From Siphonodentalium dalli (taxonomy: Eukaryota; Mollusca; Scaphopoda; Gadilida; Siphonodentaliidae): 64,000 nt of DNA. The position numbers and the translations under genes were made by a program. The stretch's first letter is position 1; each line of letters begins with the position of its first letter. Shown here piece by piece: positions 53,086 through 64,000 of this stretch. Below the pieces are notes generated by a model. That model saw nothing but the letters and a program-made list of their open reading frames with translations, did no database searches and was not told where the DNA came from. Where the stretch lies: assembly GCA_032622095.1 (NCBI GenBank), contig CP136064.1, forward strand, positions 125,847,605 to 125,911,604, in the 5' to 3' direction.

Positions 53086-54352
53086 GTCTCCACAATTACA
53101 CCGGTGACGTGAACACATGTGCTAATCTTTGTTGGACTATCGTCACTATCGGAACGGTTTATCTCAAGTACGAAATACCTAACCATAATACATTCGCCCA
53201 GAGGATTATCGATCGTCCGCTCAAATATAAGAAACTCTACACCAGTGTACACCCACTGGCGTGGCGGTAATAAAGTATTGGCTAAGGTGGCTCTATAGTA
53301 CGGCAAGATACACAGTTTGTAAACGTTCAGATTAAATTACTACTGCCTATATATTATTGATTGTTTACACCGTGGGATTAGTTGGGTACATATTCTTTGT
53401 AATGCGGTACTGGAATCTCAATTTTAACCCATCGTCAGTGGTTTACGCTCAATGGAGTTGAAATGAGATAGCCATGTCAGCGGCCTACAGTGTGATTATA
53501 GAGATATAGTTGTCGGGCTGGTGGGGGGGGGGGGGGTCAAAACGTATAGATCAACTATCTGTGTGCGGGGCTACATAGATGCGCGGTGAATTGGAGTGGT
53601 ACGTGACATGTCGTGCTGAAACAGCAACAGTTACTGATAATTCCAGGCTAATTTGCATAAGAATCAGTGGACCCCAAATATTTACCATGAAATTTGTAAT
53701 TTGTTTGGTCCGCATATAATTTGTTTCTGTTCAAGAAGTTTGCGGTCACCTTATGGTCTAAACAATTTAATTTGGCCAATAGTGCCACTCAGAAATGCAT
53801 AACCACAAACTATGACGAATGTTTCATGAGTGAAAAATCTGGGTCCACTGATCCTTAACTTACCAATGTAAGATATTAATGTCAAGAATGTGAGAGAAAA
53901 ATCGAATAATTCTGGTGATATTAGTGGTGGCAATAGTAACAATTAAACATGTGTTTTCCATGTTCTTTGTTTTGGTCACATGCGAAACGAGAACGAGTCT
54001 CAGTACTTGTGTAGTAGCAATTACAGAGGCGGAGCAAGCTGACAGCCATGGGGCATGGGGTTAAAATATGAATAGATTGGGGTGGGGTGTCACGTTATAC
54101 GTACACTGAATTCCCTATATTTCGCTCTAATACGCAATCAATGTGGGATAAAACATCTCAACGTGTGGACCAAATGACCCAACTATCGGAAACTGGTCAC
54201 ATAGATGTACCTTTATACATCAACTAAACCACTCGCCAGCTGATTCAAACAGGCATTGCTGTATCCATTCATGTATAACATTAAGAGTAAGTTCCCTTTA
54301 CCCGTTAACAAGTGTTCTCCTCCACGCGCAGCAAACGGAGATCTATAGTACT
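53086..54352. other. No gene recognised; G-run and an inverted repeat pair
   Basis: G14 at 53523-53536. ATCAGTGGACCC near 53663 is mirrored by GGGTCCACTGAT near 53842, perhaps a small element. A minus-strand frame ending in a donor-like GTAAGTTAAG near 53866 has no partner exon that I can find. Confidence 0.4.
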
Positions 54353-54510
54353 GGGGCCTGTTTCATGAAGCAAGGTCATATGATTATCTTAAGATGGACT
54401 TAATCTAAGATCTAAGGTGGATCTTATGATGCAACTTTTCCGTTTCAAGAACGCGTTTCACGAAACAAGATTAAGTCCTACTTAAGTAGTAAGTTAAGTT
54501 CCCGCTCATT

Positions 54511-56148
54511 TAGACTGGTTATCGACAATTATAAACATATCTCTCTCTATAGTCAGTGGCCTTATATTCGCATATTGAACTTAGACTTGTATGAGTTCCA
54601 CGATGTGAATTCGAACATGAGTACATCGCAGGCTCTTAAAATGACGAGCTTTGCGTTTACTGACGAGTGGCGATGTCAGAAATAAGACAATATAATTATA
54701 TGGATCGATGCATGACTGCGACCATGCATTCACGCCGAGTTAATCCACTGAGAGCAATGATCAGGCAGCGATCGTTTTATGTGAGCCGACATAACTCGTA
54801 TATTATCGACCACCGCTCTCTACGTGTAGCAAAAATCAAAATAAATCGGCGATTTCATCAGGACACACATAGGTCATTTTTCGATTCAAAGGCAAATGAA
54901 AAATATTTGTTAGAGTAACTTTTTTATTATTTTTATGCAGATGTTTTTATGCGGTAGTCATACCATGGATATATATATAACTACGTTTTCATTAGCACAC
55001 TCGTATTAAGGGGTGTCATCGTTACGGGTGTGTATATCATATATACAGTATGCTGTACAACGGTCATCCCACCCCTGCAAAAAAAAAACATGACAAAAAT
55101 TTGGACAGCCTTGAAAATCACGACATATGGGCGTAGGCATAAACTCAATAAAAATAATATTCTCTATATAAAATTGTGACTATTTCTAAAACATATTTTG
55201 ATAAAGAGCGTTTGTGTTACCTTTTCTATATGACATATCTGCTTTCTAAACAGCCGACGGAAATTTTGAAAGAGGAAAGAATCAATACATTAATTTATCT
55301 CATTTTACCCCATCTCCCCACACACATATGTAATAACATAGAGGAGATTGTGAGCTTTGAGCTAATTCTTATCAAAAGTTTAATTCGTGGGTAATACAAT
55401 TTTATAATATATATTATCTATAGGTCACATACATAGCTGATAATTGACTATATCCTACATTCGACGTGGCTCGGGGTGGCTAGTTGGTCTCTGTGTGGGG
55501 GGGGGGGGGGTACATCGTGAAATTTCCAACTGCACTCGCCTCTTAATTGAACCGGGCCAAACTTCCATGTTCGCGAAATGCCATGTCCACCCCACCCGTT
55601 GGATTTAAACTTTCCAATTGGTATCTCAAATATTCCAACAGTTCCAAATTTCTAACCTGACGCCCCTAAAGTTGGTGATTTTCGGTTGCTGCTGTTTGTC
55701 TAAAACAACACATTCCTTTACTAGTTAGAAATTCAAACAATTGAAACCTATATATAGTGTACGATTAATGTTGTTGTCAGGCATGAAATTTCCAATTGCT
55801 AAACATTTTTACCAAAGTGTGTGTGTGTGGGGGGGGGGGGGGGGGGGGGGGGTAGGCAACACACAAACCCCATTCGCCACGTCCCTGATGATAAGCCTGC
55901 GCTCTGAATTGCTTTTACCAAACTAACCCTATGGTTATACGGTGGGGGGGGGGGGGGGGTTGCCCTCTCCAAACTTTGGTTTTGGAAAGTTTGAGGTACC
56001 AGTTGGAATGTTTAAACCCAAAGAGAATCTGGTGTTGTTTAAGGGGGTGTATGTGTATAGTTGGACATTTCGAGGCGAACACCCCCTCTCACTCTGTAGC
56101 CACGACCCTGTATACCAGACGACGATTTGCCCACCCAGACAATGTACA
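54511..56148. other. Left interior of the putative 7.9-kb element
   Basis: Two plus-strand frames, 54667-54918 (83 codons, R/H/S-rich, starting MAMSEIRQYNYMDRC) and 55176-55394 (72 codons, L/I/E-rich), are unrecognised; neither has enough support to call a gene. G-runs lie at 55497-55510 (14), 55829-55852 (24) and 55944-55959 (16). The frames crossing these runs are spurious. Confidence 0.35.
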
Positions 56149-59100
56149 GGTTACAAACAACTAATTATATAGAGTTACTTTTCTTGAATTTGTGTAGGGA
56201 AACTCGAGTCAGCATAAAAAAAAATTCTGGCTGCTGATTGGTTGATTATCACTGAGGGAAATATCCCTAATCGGGAACAGAAAATCATAGCCTACGTAAA
56301 TATGGCGATCGTGTATGTTTAGATGTCCAGGAAGAGTCTGGTGCCGTCCAGAAGTTACGGAAGGGGTCTGGGTATTTTTATGCTGCTGATTTATTTGCAG
56401 TAAATGGGGTAGTTGTGGAAATGCAAGATTATCGTTTGAAAAAAATACCGAAAAGGGCGCGTTTGTTGTCACATACTGGTGCAGAGGATGACGTTCTAAG
56501 GGAAAATTGACCACTAGAAGTTCAACTAGGTCAAAGCCATGGCCGACGGGACTTTTAGTTAACACTGTCGCCTATGGAAAATAATTAGTTGTGGGTAACC
56601 TATAGGCAAAAAAATCACATTTTTCAAATATCGTTCAGGGCAGCGAATTTAGGAAGACTGATAAACAAAGACTCACTCGTTTTGTTGAGTTATTATATTT
56701 TCACGCCCTACAGACCCATTTTCAGATTATGCGAGACATTTATTAACCCTCTGTCGCCGGAACTTCAACTTTTTCCGGAGGCGAAATTTTCTGAAAATCA
56801 TCCATTTTGTGCATATGGGTGGACCTTTAATGTTCAAAATAGCACGGTCGAGGTGATGGAAGTTTCTCTGATAGAAATTCGACTCAAACTCCTGAAAAGT
56901 ACTGAAATTTAAAGGGACATCCGCCTATCATTGAACCAAACCATCATCGGATGGTGAAATTTTGAGGGGGGGGGGGGTCTATTTCAAATGCAATTAAACA
57001 TTGTATTGTTCAAAATTAGATAAATTCCTTAAAACGTATGGTAGATGTACGTGACTAGTTTTCAAAACTTATACATATTACTTTCTATCGTGTGCGTTAT
57101 GCACGCGAGTCGGTTTTTACAAATTAAATTATGATGAAAAACCCTGAATTTGGGGTGTGGTCACATTTGTGGTCATAATATCCCCACTAGTGAGTGGATG
57201 GACATGGGACATGCGACACTGTGCAGTATATATGTCTATGACAAGCCTAACATGAGACATTAGTATCTTTTCTACTAAACTGCGCTTCCAGATTTATCAG
57301 GATTCTATTACTGGTGTTATTTCTTACCCCAAAAAAATTGTTAATTTTAAAACGGGGTATGTGGGTTAAATGACCGCTGGGAGATAATAGGATGTCCAAT
57401 AACTCCTATATTTCTATTGTATCACGGTAAAGCTTTTTTTGTAAAATTGGCGCGGTTTACACGATCAAACTTCAATTTTCTTTTCAAATATAGGTTACAA
57501 ACAACTAATTATATAGAGTTACTTTTCTTGAATTTGTGTAGGGAAACTCGAGTCAGCATAAAAAAAAATTCTGGCTGCTGATTGGTTGATTATCACTGAG
57601 GGAAATATCCCTAATCGGGAACAGAAAATCATAGCCTACGTAAATATGGCGATCGTGTATGTTTAGATGTCCAGGAAGAGTCTGGTGCCGTCCAGAAGTT
57701 ACGGAAGGGGTCTGGGTATTTTTATGCTGCTGATTTTTTTGCAGTAAATGGGGTAGTTGTGGAAATGCAAGATTATCGTTTGAAAAAAATACCGAAAAGG
57801 GCGCGTTTGTTGTCACATACTGGTGCAGAGGATGACGTTCTAAGGGAAAATTGACCACTAGAAGTTCAACTAGGTCAAAGCCATGGCCGACGGGACTTTT
57901 AGTTAACACTGTCGCCTATGGAAAATAATTAGTTGTGGGTAACCTATAGGCAAAAAAATCACATTTTTCAAATATCGTTCAGGGCAGCGAATTTAGGAAG
58001 ACTGATAAACAAAGACTCACTCGTTTTGTTGAGTTATTATATTTTCACGCCCTACAGACCCATTTTCAGATTATGCGAGACATTTATTAACCCTCTGTCG
58101 CCGGAACTTCAACTTTTTCCGGAGGCGAAATTTTCTGAAAATCATCCATTTTGTGCATATGGGTGGACCTTTAATGTTCAAAATAGCACGGTCGAGGTGA
58201 TGGAAGTTTCTCTGATAGAAATTCGACTCAAACTCCTGAAAAGTACTGAAATTTAAAGGGACATCCGCCTATCATTGAACCAAACCATCATCGGATGGTG
58301 AAATTTTGAGGGGGGGGGGGGGGTCTATTTCAAATGCAATTAAACATTGTATTGTTCAAAATTAGATAAATTCCTTAAAACGTATGGTAGATGTACGTGA
58401 CTAGTTTTCAAAACTTATACATATTACTTTCTATCGTGTGCGTTATGCACGCGAGTCGGTTTTTACAAATTAAATTATGATGAAAAACCCTGAATTTGGG
58501 GTGTGGTCACATTTGTGGTCATAATATCCCCACTAGTGAGTGGATGGACATGGGACATGCGACACTGTGCAGTATATATGTCTATGACAAGCCTAACATG
58601 AGACATTAGTATCTTTTCTACTAAACTGCGCTTCCAGATTTATCAGGATTCTATTACTGGTGTTATTTCTTACCCCAAAAAAATTGTTAATTTTAAAACG
58701 GGGTATGTGGGTTAAATGACCGCTGGGAGATAATAGGATGTCCAATAACTCCTATATTTCTATTGTATCACGGTAAAGCTTTTTTTGTAAAATTGGCGCG
58801 GTTTACACGATCAAACTTCAATTTTCTTTTCAAATATAGGTTACAAACAACTAATTATATAGAGTTACTTTTCTTGAATTTGTGTAGGGAAACTCGAGTC
58901 AGCATAAAAAAAAATTCTGGCTGCTGATTGGTTGATTATCACTGAGGGAAATATCCCTAATCGGGAACAGAAAATCATAGCCTACGTAAATATGGCGATC
59001 GTGTATGTTTAGATGTCCAGGAAGAGTCTGGTGCCGTCCAGAAGTTACGGAAGGGGTCTGGGTATTTTTATGCTGCTGATTTTTTTGCAGTAAATGGGGT

Positions 59101-61984
59101 AGTTGTGGAAATGCAAGATTATCGTTTGAAAAAAATACCGAAAAGGGCGCGTTTGTTGTCACATACTGGTGCAGAGGATGACGTTCTAAGGGAAAATTGA
59201 CCACTAGAAGTTCAACTAGGTCAAAGCCATGGCCGACGGGACTTTTAGTTAACACTGTCGCCTATGGAAAATAATTAGTTGTGGGTAACCTATAGGCAAA
59301 AAAATCACATTTTTCAAATATCGTTCAGGGCAGCGAATTTAGGAAGACTGATAAACAAAGACTCACTCGTTTTGTTGAGTTATTATATTTTCACGCCCTA
59401 CAGACCCATTTTCAGATTATGCGAGACATTTATTAACCCTCTGTCGCCGGAACTTCAACTTTTTCCGGAGGCGAAATTTTCTGAAAATCATCCATTTTGT
59501 GCATATGGGTGGACCTTTAATGTTCAAAATAGCACGGTCGAGGTGATGGAAGTTTCTCTGATAGAAATTCGACTCAAACTCCTGAAAAGTACTGAAATTT
59601 AAAGGGACATCCGCCTATCATTGAACCAAACCATCATCGGATGGTGAAATTTTGAGGGGGGGGGGGGGTCTATTTCAAATGCAATTAAACATTGTATTGT
59701 TCAAAATTAGATAAATTCCTTAAAACGTATGGTAGATGTACGTGACTAGTTTTCAAAACTTATACATATTACTTTCTATCGTGTGCGTTATGCACGCGAG
59801 TCGGTTTTTACAAATTAAATTATGATGAAAAACCCTGAATTTGGGGTGTGGTCACATTTGTGGTCATAATATCCCCACTAGTGAGTGGATGGACATGGGA
59901 CATGCGACACTGTGCAGTATATATGTCTATGACAAGCCTAACATGAGACATTAGTATCTTTTCTACTAAACTGCGCTTCCAGATTTATCAGGATTCTATT
60001 ACTGGTGTTATTTCTTACCCCAAAAAAATTGTTAATTTTAAAACGGGGTATGTGGGTTAAATGACCGCTGGGAGATAATAGGATGTCCAATAACTCCTAT
60101 ATTTCTATTGTATCACGGTAAAGCTTTTTTTGTAAAATTGGCGCGGTTTACACGATCAAACTTCAATTTTCTTTTCAAATATAGGTTACAAACAACTAAT
60201 TATATAGAGTTACTTTTCTTGAATTTGTGTAGGGAAACTCGAGTCAGCATAAAAAAAAATTCTGGCTGCTGATTGGTTGATTATCACTGAGGGAAATATC
60301 CCTAATCGGGAACAGAAAATCATAGCCTACGTAAATATGGCGATCGTGTATGTTTAGATGTCCAGGAAGAGTCTGGTGCCGTCCAGAAGTTACGGAAGGG
60401 GTCTGGGTATTTTTATGCTGCTGATTTTTTTGCAGTAAATGGGGTAGTTGTGGAAATGCAAGATTATCGTTTGAAAAAAATACCGAAAAGGGCGCGTTTG
60501 TTGTCACATACTGGTGCAGAGGATGACGTTCTAAGGGAAAATTGACCACTAGAAGTTCAACTAGGTCAAAGCCATGGCCGACGGGACTTTTAGTTAACAC
60601 TGTCGCCTATGGAAAATAATTAGTTGTGGGTAACCTATAGGCAAAAAAATCACATTTTTCAAATATCGTTCAGGGCAGCGAATTTAGGAAGACTGATAAA
60701 CAAAGACTCACTCGTTTTGTTGAGTTATTATATTTTCACGCCCTACAGACCCATTTTCAGATTATGCGAGACATTTATTAACCCTCTGTCGCCGGAACTT
60801 CAACTTTTTCCGGAGGCGAAATTTTCTGAAAATCATCCATTTTGTGCATATGGGTGGACCTTTAATGTTCAAAATAGCACGGTCGAGGTGATGGAAGTTT
60901 CTCTGATAGAAATTCGACTCAAACTCCTGAAAAGTACTGAAATTTAAAGGGACATCCGCCTATCATTGAACCAAACCATCATCGGATGGTGAAATTTTGA
61001 GGGGGGGGGGGGGGGGGTCTATTTCAAATGCAATTAAACATTGTATTGTTCAAAATTAGATAAATTCCTTAAAACGTATGGTAGATGTACGTGACTAGTT
61101 TTCAAAACTTATACATATTACTTTCTATCGTGTGCGTTATGCACGCGAGTCGGTTTTTACAAATTAAATTATGATGAAAAACCCTGAATTTGGGGTGTGG
61201 TCACATTTGTGGTCATAATATCCCCACTAGTGAGTGGATGGACATGGGACATGCGACACTGTGCAGTATATATGTCTATGACAAGCCTAACATGAGACAT
61301 TAGTATCTTTTCTACTAAACTGCGCTTCCAGATTTATCAGGATTCTATTACTGGTGTTATTTCTTACCCCAAAAAAATTGTTAATTTTAAAACGGGGTAT
61401 GTGGGTTAAATGACCGCTGGGAGATAATAGGATGTCCAATAACTCCTATATTTCTATTGTATCACGGTAAAGCTTTTTTTGTAAAATTGGCGCGGTTTAC
61501 ACGATCAAACTTCAATTTTCTTTTCAAATATAGGTTACAAACAACTAATTATATAGAGTTACTTTTCTTGAATTTGTGTAGGGAAACTCGAGTCAGCATA
61601 AAAAAAAATTCTGGCTGCTGATTGGTTGATTATCACTGAGGGAAATATCCCTAATCGGGAACAGAAAATCATAGCCTACGTAAATATGGCGATCGTGTAT
61701 GTTTAGATGTCCAGGAAGAGTCTGGTGCCGTCCAGAAGTTACGGAAGGGGTCTGGGTATTTTTATGCTGCTGATTTTTTTGCAGTAAATGGGGTAGTTGT
61801 GGAAATGCAAGATTATCGTTTGAAAAAAATACCGAAAAGGGCGCGTTTGTTGTCACATACTGGTGCAGAGGATGACGTTCTAAGGGAAAATTGACCACTA
61901 GAAGTTCAACTAGGTCAAAGCCATGGCCGACGGGACTTTTAGTTAACACTGTCGCCTATGGAAAATAATTAGTTGTGGGTAACC
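56149..61984. repeat. Array of five 452-bp inverted-repeat blocks and four ~880-bp spacers
   Basis: Blocks: 56149-56600, 57493-57944, 58839-59290, 60184-60635, 61533-61984, all exactly 452 bp. Each begins GGTTACAAACAACTAATTAT and ends with the complement of GGTTACCCACAACTAATTAT. Spacers are 892, 894, 893 and 897 bp; subtracting their G-runs (12, 14, 13, 17) leaves exactly 880 bp each. Copies are otherwise nearly identical; block 1 differs by TTTATTTGCAG against TTTTTTTGCAG. The outer flanks are TACA on both sides (56145-56148, 61985-61988), while every spacer starts and ends with TATA. Each block carries a 118-codon minus-strand open frame and each block/spacer junction starts a 107-codon plus-strand frame; neither has a motif I recognise. 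Confidence 0.95.
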
Positions 61985-62231
61985 TACAGATATCTCCGTA
62001 ATTACAAAATAGCATAGGCCGCCATACTTGTGATCGATATGCCACTTATCACGTGGGTCTTAACTTTAAGATTATCTTATGACACCTCACAGCAGTCTTA
62101 AAGTTAAGACCAAAGTTAAGACCATCTTAAGTTAAGACCTTGTTCGTGAAACGCACTTATGACTGAAGTTTGAACTTATGACCATCTTAAGTCCCAACAA
62201 TGTCATAAGTTGCTTTCATGAAACAGGGCCC

Positions 62232-64000
62232 TGGATTTTGTCTGTTCTTGTAAATGACGGGAAATCGCACACACTATTAAATTGCCGGTATCCATAGTAT
62301 TCGACACGTTCCCCGCAAGTCAAAATACGGGTGTTAGGAATGTACCGGAGTGTTTCACATCACTTTAAGGGCAAATTGGAGCGATATTCACCTAGTTCGA
62401 TAACAGGCAGTTCTGGGCAAAAATGTCATATATAATTAATAAATGCCTATATATTACAAAATTATTTAATAGTGACTATAGGGGCAAACCCCGAACAAGA
62501 TCTAAAATCTGTTTGCTTACCTTGCGTTTGTTAAAGTGGCGCGCTCGTTTTCATGTTATACTCGTTTTTAACGACACACCCCTGTTGTATTATCGCTTTA
62601 AATATGTCCTTCGTATCGATCTGTATTGTCCATACTAACACATTACGTAAACATGTTTTTAGGTTTAAATGAACCATATCAGTCTATATTAATAAAAACA
62701 AGTTGTCTGTTGTTGATATTTCTGATGTGCGTATACGAGAACGAGTTACTTATTACAACACGCGAGAGAGATACTTTATTCCTCCATATCAACGGAGATT
62801 ACATATATTACAAATATATACAATAAAATAATCTTACATATAATTTGTTAATACAAGCTGGGAGCTATGCGCGAAAACACATTTGCTAAGTTTCAGTGCA
62901 ATTTTACTGCCAGTGTCGTGAACAGTGCTCAACACAGACACATTTTGTATTACATGTAATGTATGTGTGTAAAATGCATGTATTTTACATGGCCACACCA
63001 ATAATTGACAAAATTAATCACCTGTGCGCGAGAGGTCAATTTCACCAGTGAGTAGTTATAAGCCATTATCAAACAAACTGCCATCAAGAAATTTCAGGCC
63101 AGTCATAAACATGTCTTCTTTCATGGATGCCGAAATGAGAAATTCTTGTCTGATATATGTGCTGTTTTTCACGAGTTATAATTCATTTCGATTGCAAATA
63201 TTCATTATAGCGCCAAAATATAATGCAGGTACAGCGTTGAAATTAAAAAGAGTGACCCCCCCCCCCCCCCATTTACATATATGTTTCTCAAGCCAAAGGT
63301 TGAACAAGCTCCTAACTGTCACAAGCTTTAATTATAACATTTTCGACCATAATCCATGATTGGGGGAGGGGCTGGTTCTCGAAAGCTTCCAATAACTATG
63401 GGAGTTAATTGAATGTATCAGTCGGGATTATCTGGGCAAGAATTACAATGTAATGTTTTACTTAAATATTCTATAGTTGTAAATTTTGCGTATACATGTA
63501 TAACAGTATAACACAAGAGAGGAAAGTTGACGTAGTTGGGAACTCGTAGCTAGGCAACCCTTTCGCCGAATGAAGACAAACATCAACACCATGCATTCAA
63601 ATTTAAAGCTGTATAATATGTTCATAATTATATGAATAGCATAAATTGCTGCATGTTAGATTAATCACTCGTAGAAAACAGACACGACAGACATGACTAC
63701 GATATTTATAAAGCAGGATGTCAGGACGCAGGGTGCTGGATGCACACACCCCGCCGAGGAAATATGCAATGGTGAATTTGGTAGCTTCTGGGATAATATA
63801 GCTCCCCGTGTATGTTGGGGGTCATAGCCTCCTGCGCTGGGGAAGAGGCCATCACTGGTATTAACATCAATAGAAGACTGACAATGATTTAAACAGAACG
63901 TCGACCATTTGAGTTATCGCGCGAATAATTATTTTAAGCGGCCTGACGACTTTGTCCCAGTCAACGGCTCTTCGGCGGTTCAGAGTTTAACTCACTGTGG
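62232..64000. other. No gene recognised
   Basis: Small open frames (62423-62638, 62626-62826, 63024-63359) have AT-biased composition and no motif. An AATAAA lies at about 62823. C15 at 63256-63270. The GC-richer stretch at about 63715-63860 is open on the minus strand and could be an exon or a dispersed repeat; nothing decides between them. Confidence 0.35.
63256..63270. repeat. C15 homopolymer
   Basis: Uninterrupted run of 15 C, one of fifteen G/C runs of 11 or more bases in the window. Confidence 0.95.

Larger units (their letters stand above)
54353..62231. mobile_element. Putative 7.9-kb element with about 170-bp inverted ends (GGGCCTGTTTCATGAA)
   Basis: Left: GGGGCCTGTTTCATGAAGCA, then CTTAAGATGGACTTAA, then GCGTTTCACGAAACAAG (54353-54490). 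Right, complementary strand from 62231: GGGCCCTGTTTCATGAAAGC, then ACTTAAGATGG, then GCGTTTCACGAACAAG. The shared order argues for true terminal inverted repeats. No clear target duplication and no recognised transposase, so two separate solo elements of one family remain possible. The interior holds small open frames, G-runs and the block array. Confidence 0.5.

Noticed and set aside
53751..53942. Minus-strand exon ending at a GTAAGTTAAG donor
   Set aside because: No acceptor with a pyrimidine tract at the other side, no matching phase partner, and an inverted repeat spans the site.
54667..55394. Two small frames as transposase of the 7.9-kb element
   Set aside because: Too short, and no catalytic DDE/D, zinc-finger or other transposase motif is visible.
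55741..56172. Gly-rich open frames across G-runs
   Set aside because: The glycine stretches are translated homopolymers, and frame depends on run length.
1..64000. tRNA or rRNA genes
   Set aside because: No cloverleaf with A and B box spacing and no rRNA core motif were found by eye.

Overview
This is AT-rich metazoan nuclear DNA, most likely from a marine invertebrate. A mollusc or other lophotrochozoan would fit, but I infer that from repeat style and gene type, not from a marker gene. Genes have introns with GT-AG splice sites, non-LTR retrotransposon (LINE) wreckage is abundant, and short palindromic DNA transposons occur every few kilobases. I see no bacterial operons, CRISPR arrays, rRNA or tRNA genes.

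One host gene can be assembled. It lies on the minus strand between 18818 and 10723 and has four coding exons (18767-18818, 16218-16320, 13832-13905, 10723-10811). Reading phase matches at all three splice junctions. The 105-residue product has a signal peptide, exactly six cysteines (one, one, CC, CC), a transmembrane helix starting LWW, a basic stop-transfer patch and a short Q/P/Y-rich tail. That is the layout of the Shisa/WBP1/VOPP1/CYYR1 (STMC6) class of single-pass membrane adaptors. Its exons are too short to show up as long reading frames, and its introns are packed with MITEs and hairpins.

Layout: 1-1157 AACGTT minisatellite; 1.2-6 kb repeats and two decayed LINE 3' ends; 6.8-8.35 kb a palindromic element; 9.7-19.4 kb the host gene with its intronic MITEs and a promoter-side TTAA element; 20.5-29.6 kb three LINE relics with MITEs and near-perfect hairpins; 29.8-33.1 kb two tandem copies of an element whose inverted ends are 16-bp tandem repeats; 33.3-45.96 kb four LINEs in nested or abutting arrangement, one of them split inside its endonuclease domain by a 2.57-kb GTTCA-rich element; 46.8-48.7 kb palindrome cluster and tandem repeats; 49.4-50.5 kb a LINE ORF1 relic; 51.4-53.1 kb further copies of dispersed repeats; 54.35-62.23 kb a putative 7.9-kb inverted-repeat element; 62.2-64 kb nothing recognised.

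The most unusual structure is the array at 56149-61984. Five 452-bp blocks, each bounded by the same ~20-bp inverted repeat, alternate with four spacers of 880 bp plus a variable G-run. The array begins and ends exactly at block edges. The outer flanks match each other (TACA/TACA) and the spacer edges match each other (TATA/TATA). This suggests that a tandem multimer of a small transposon and captured DNA, perhaps from a circle, was inserted as one unit.
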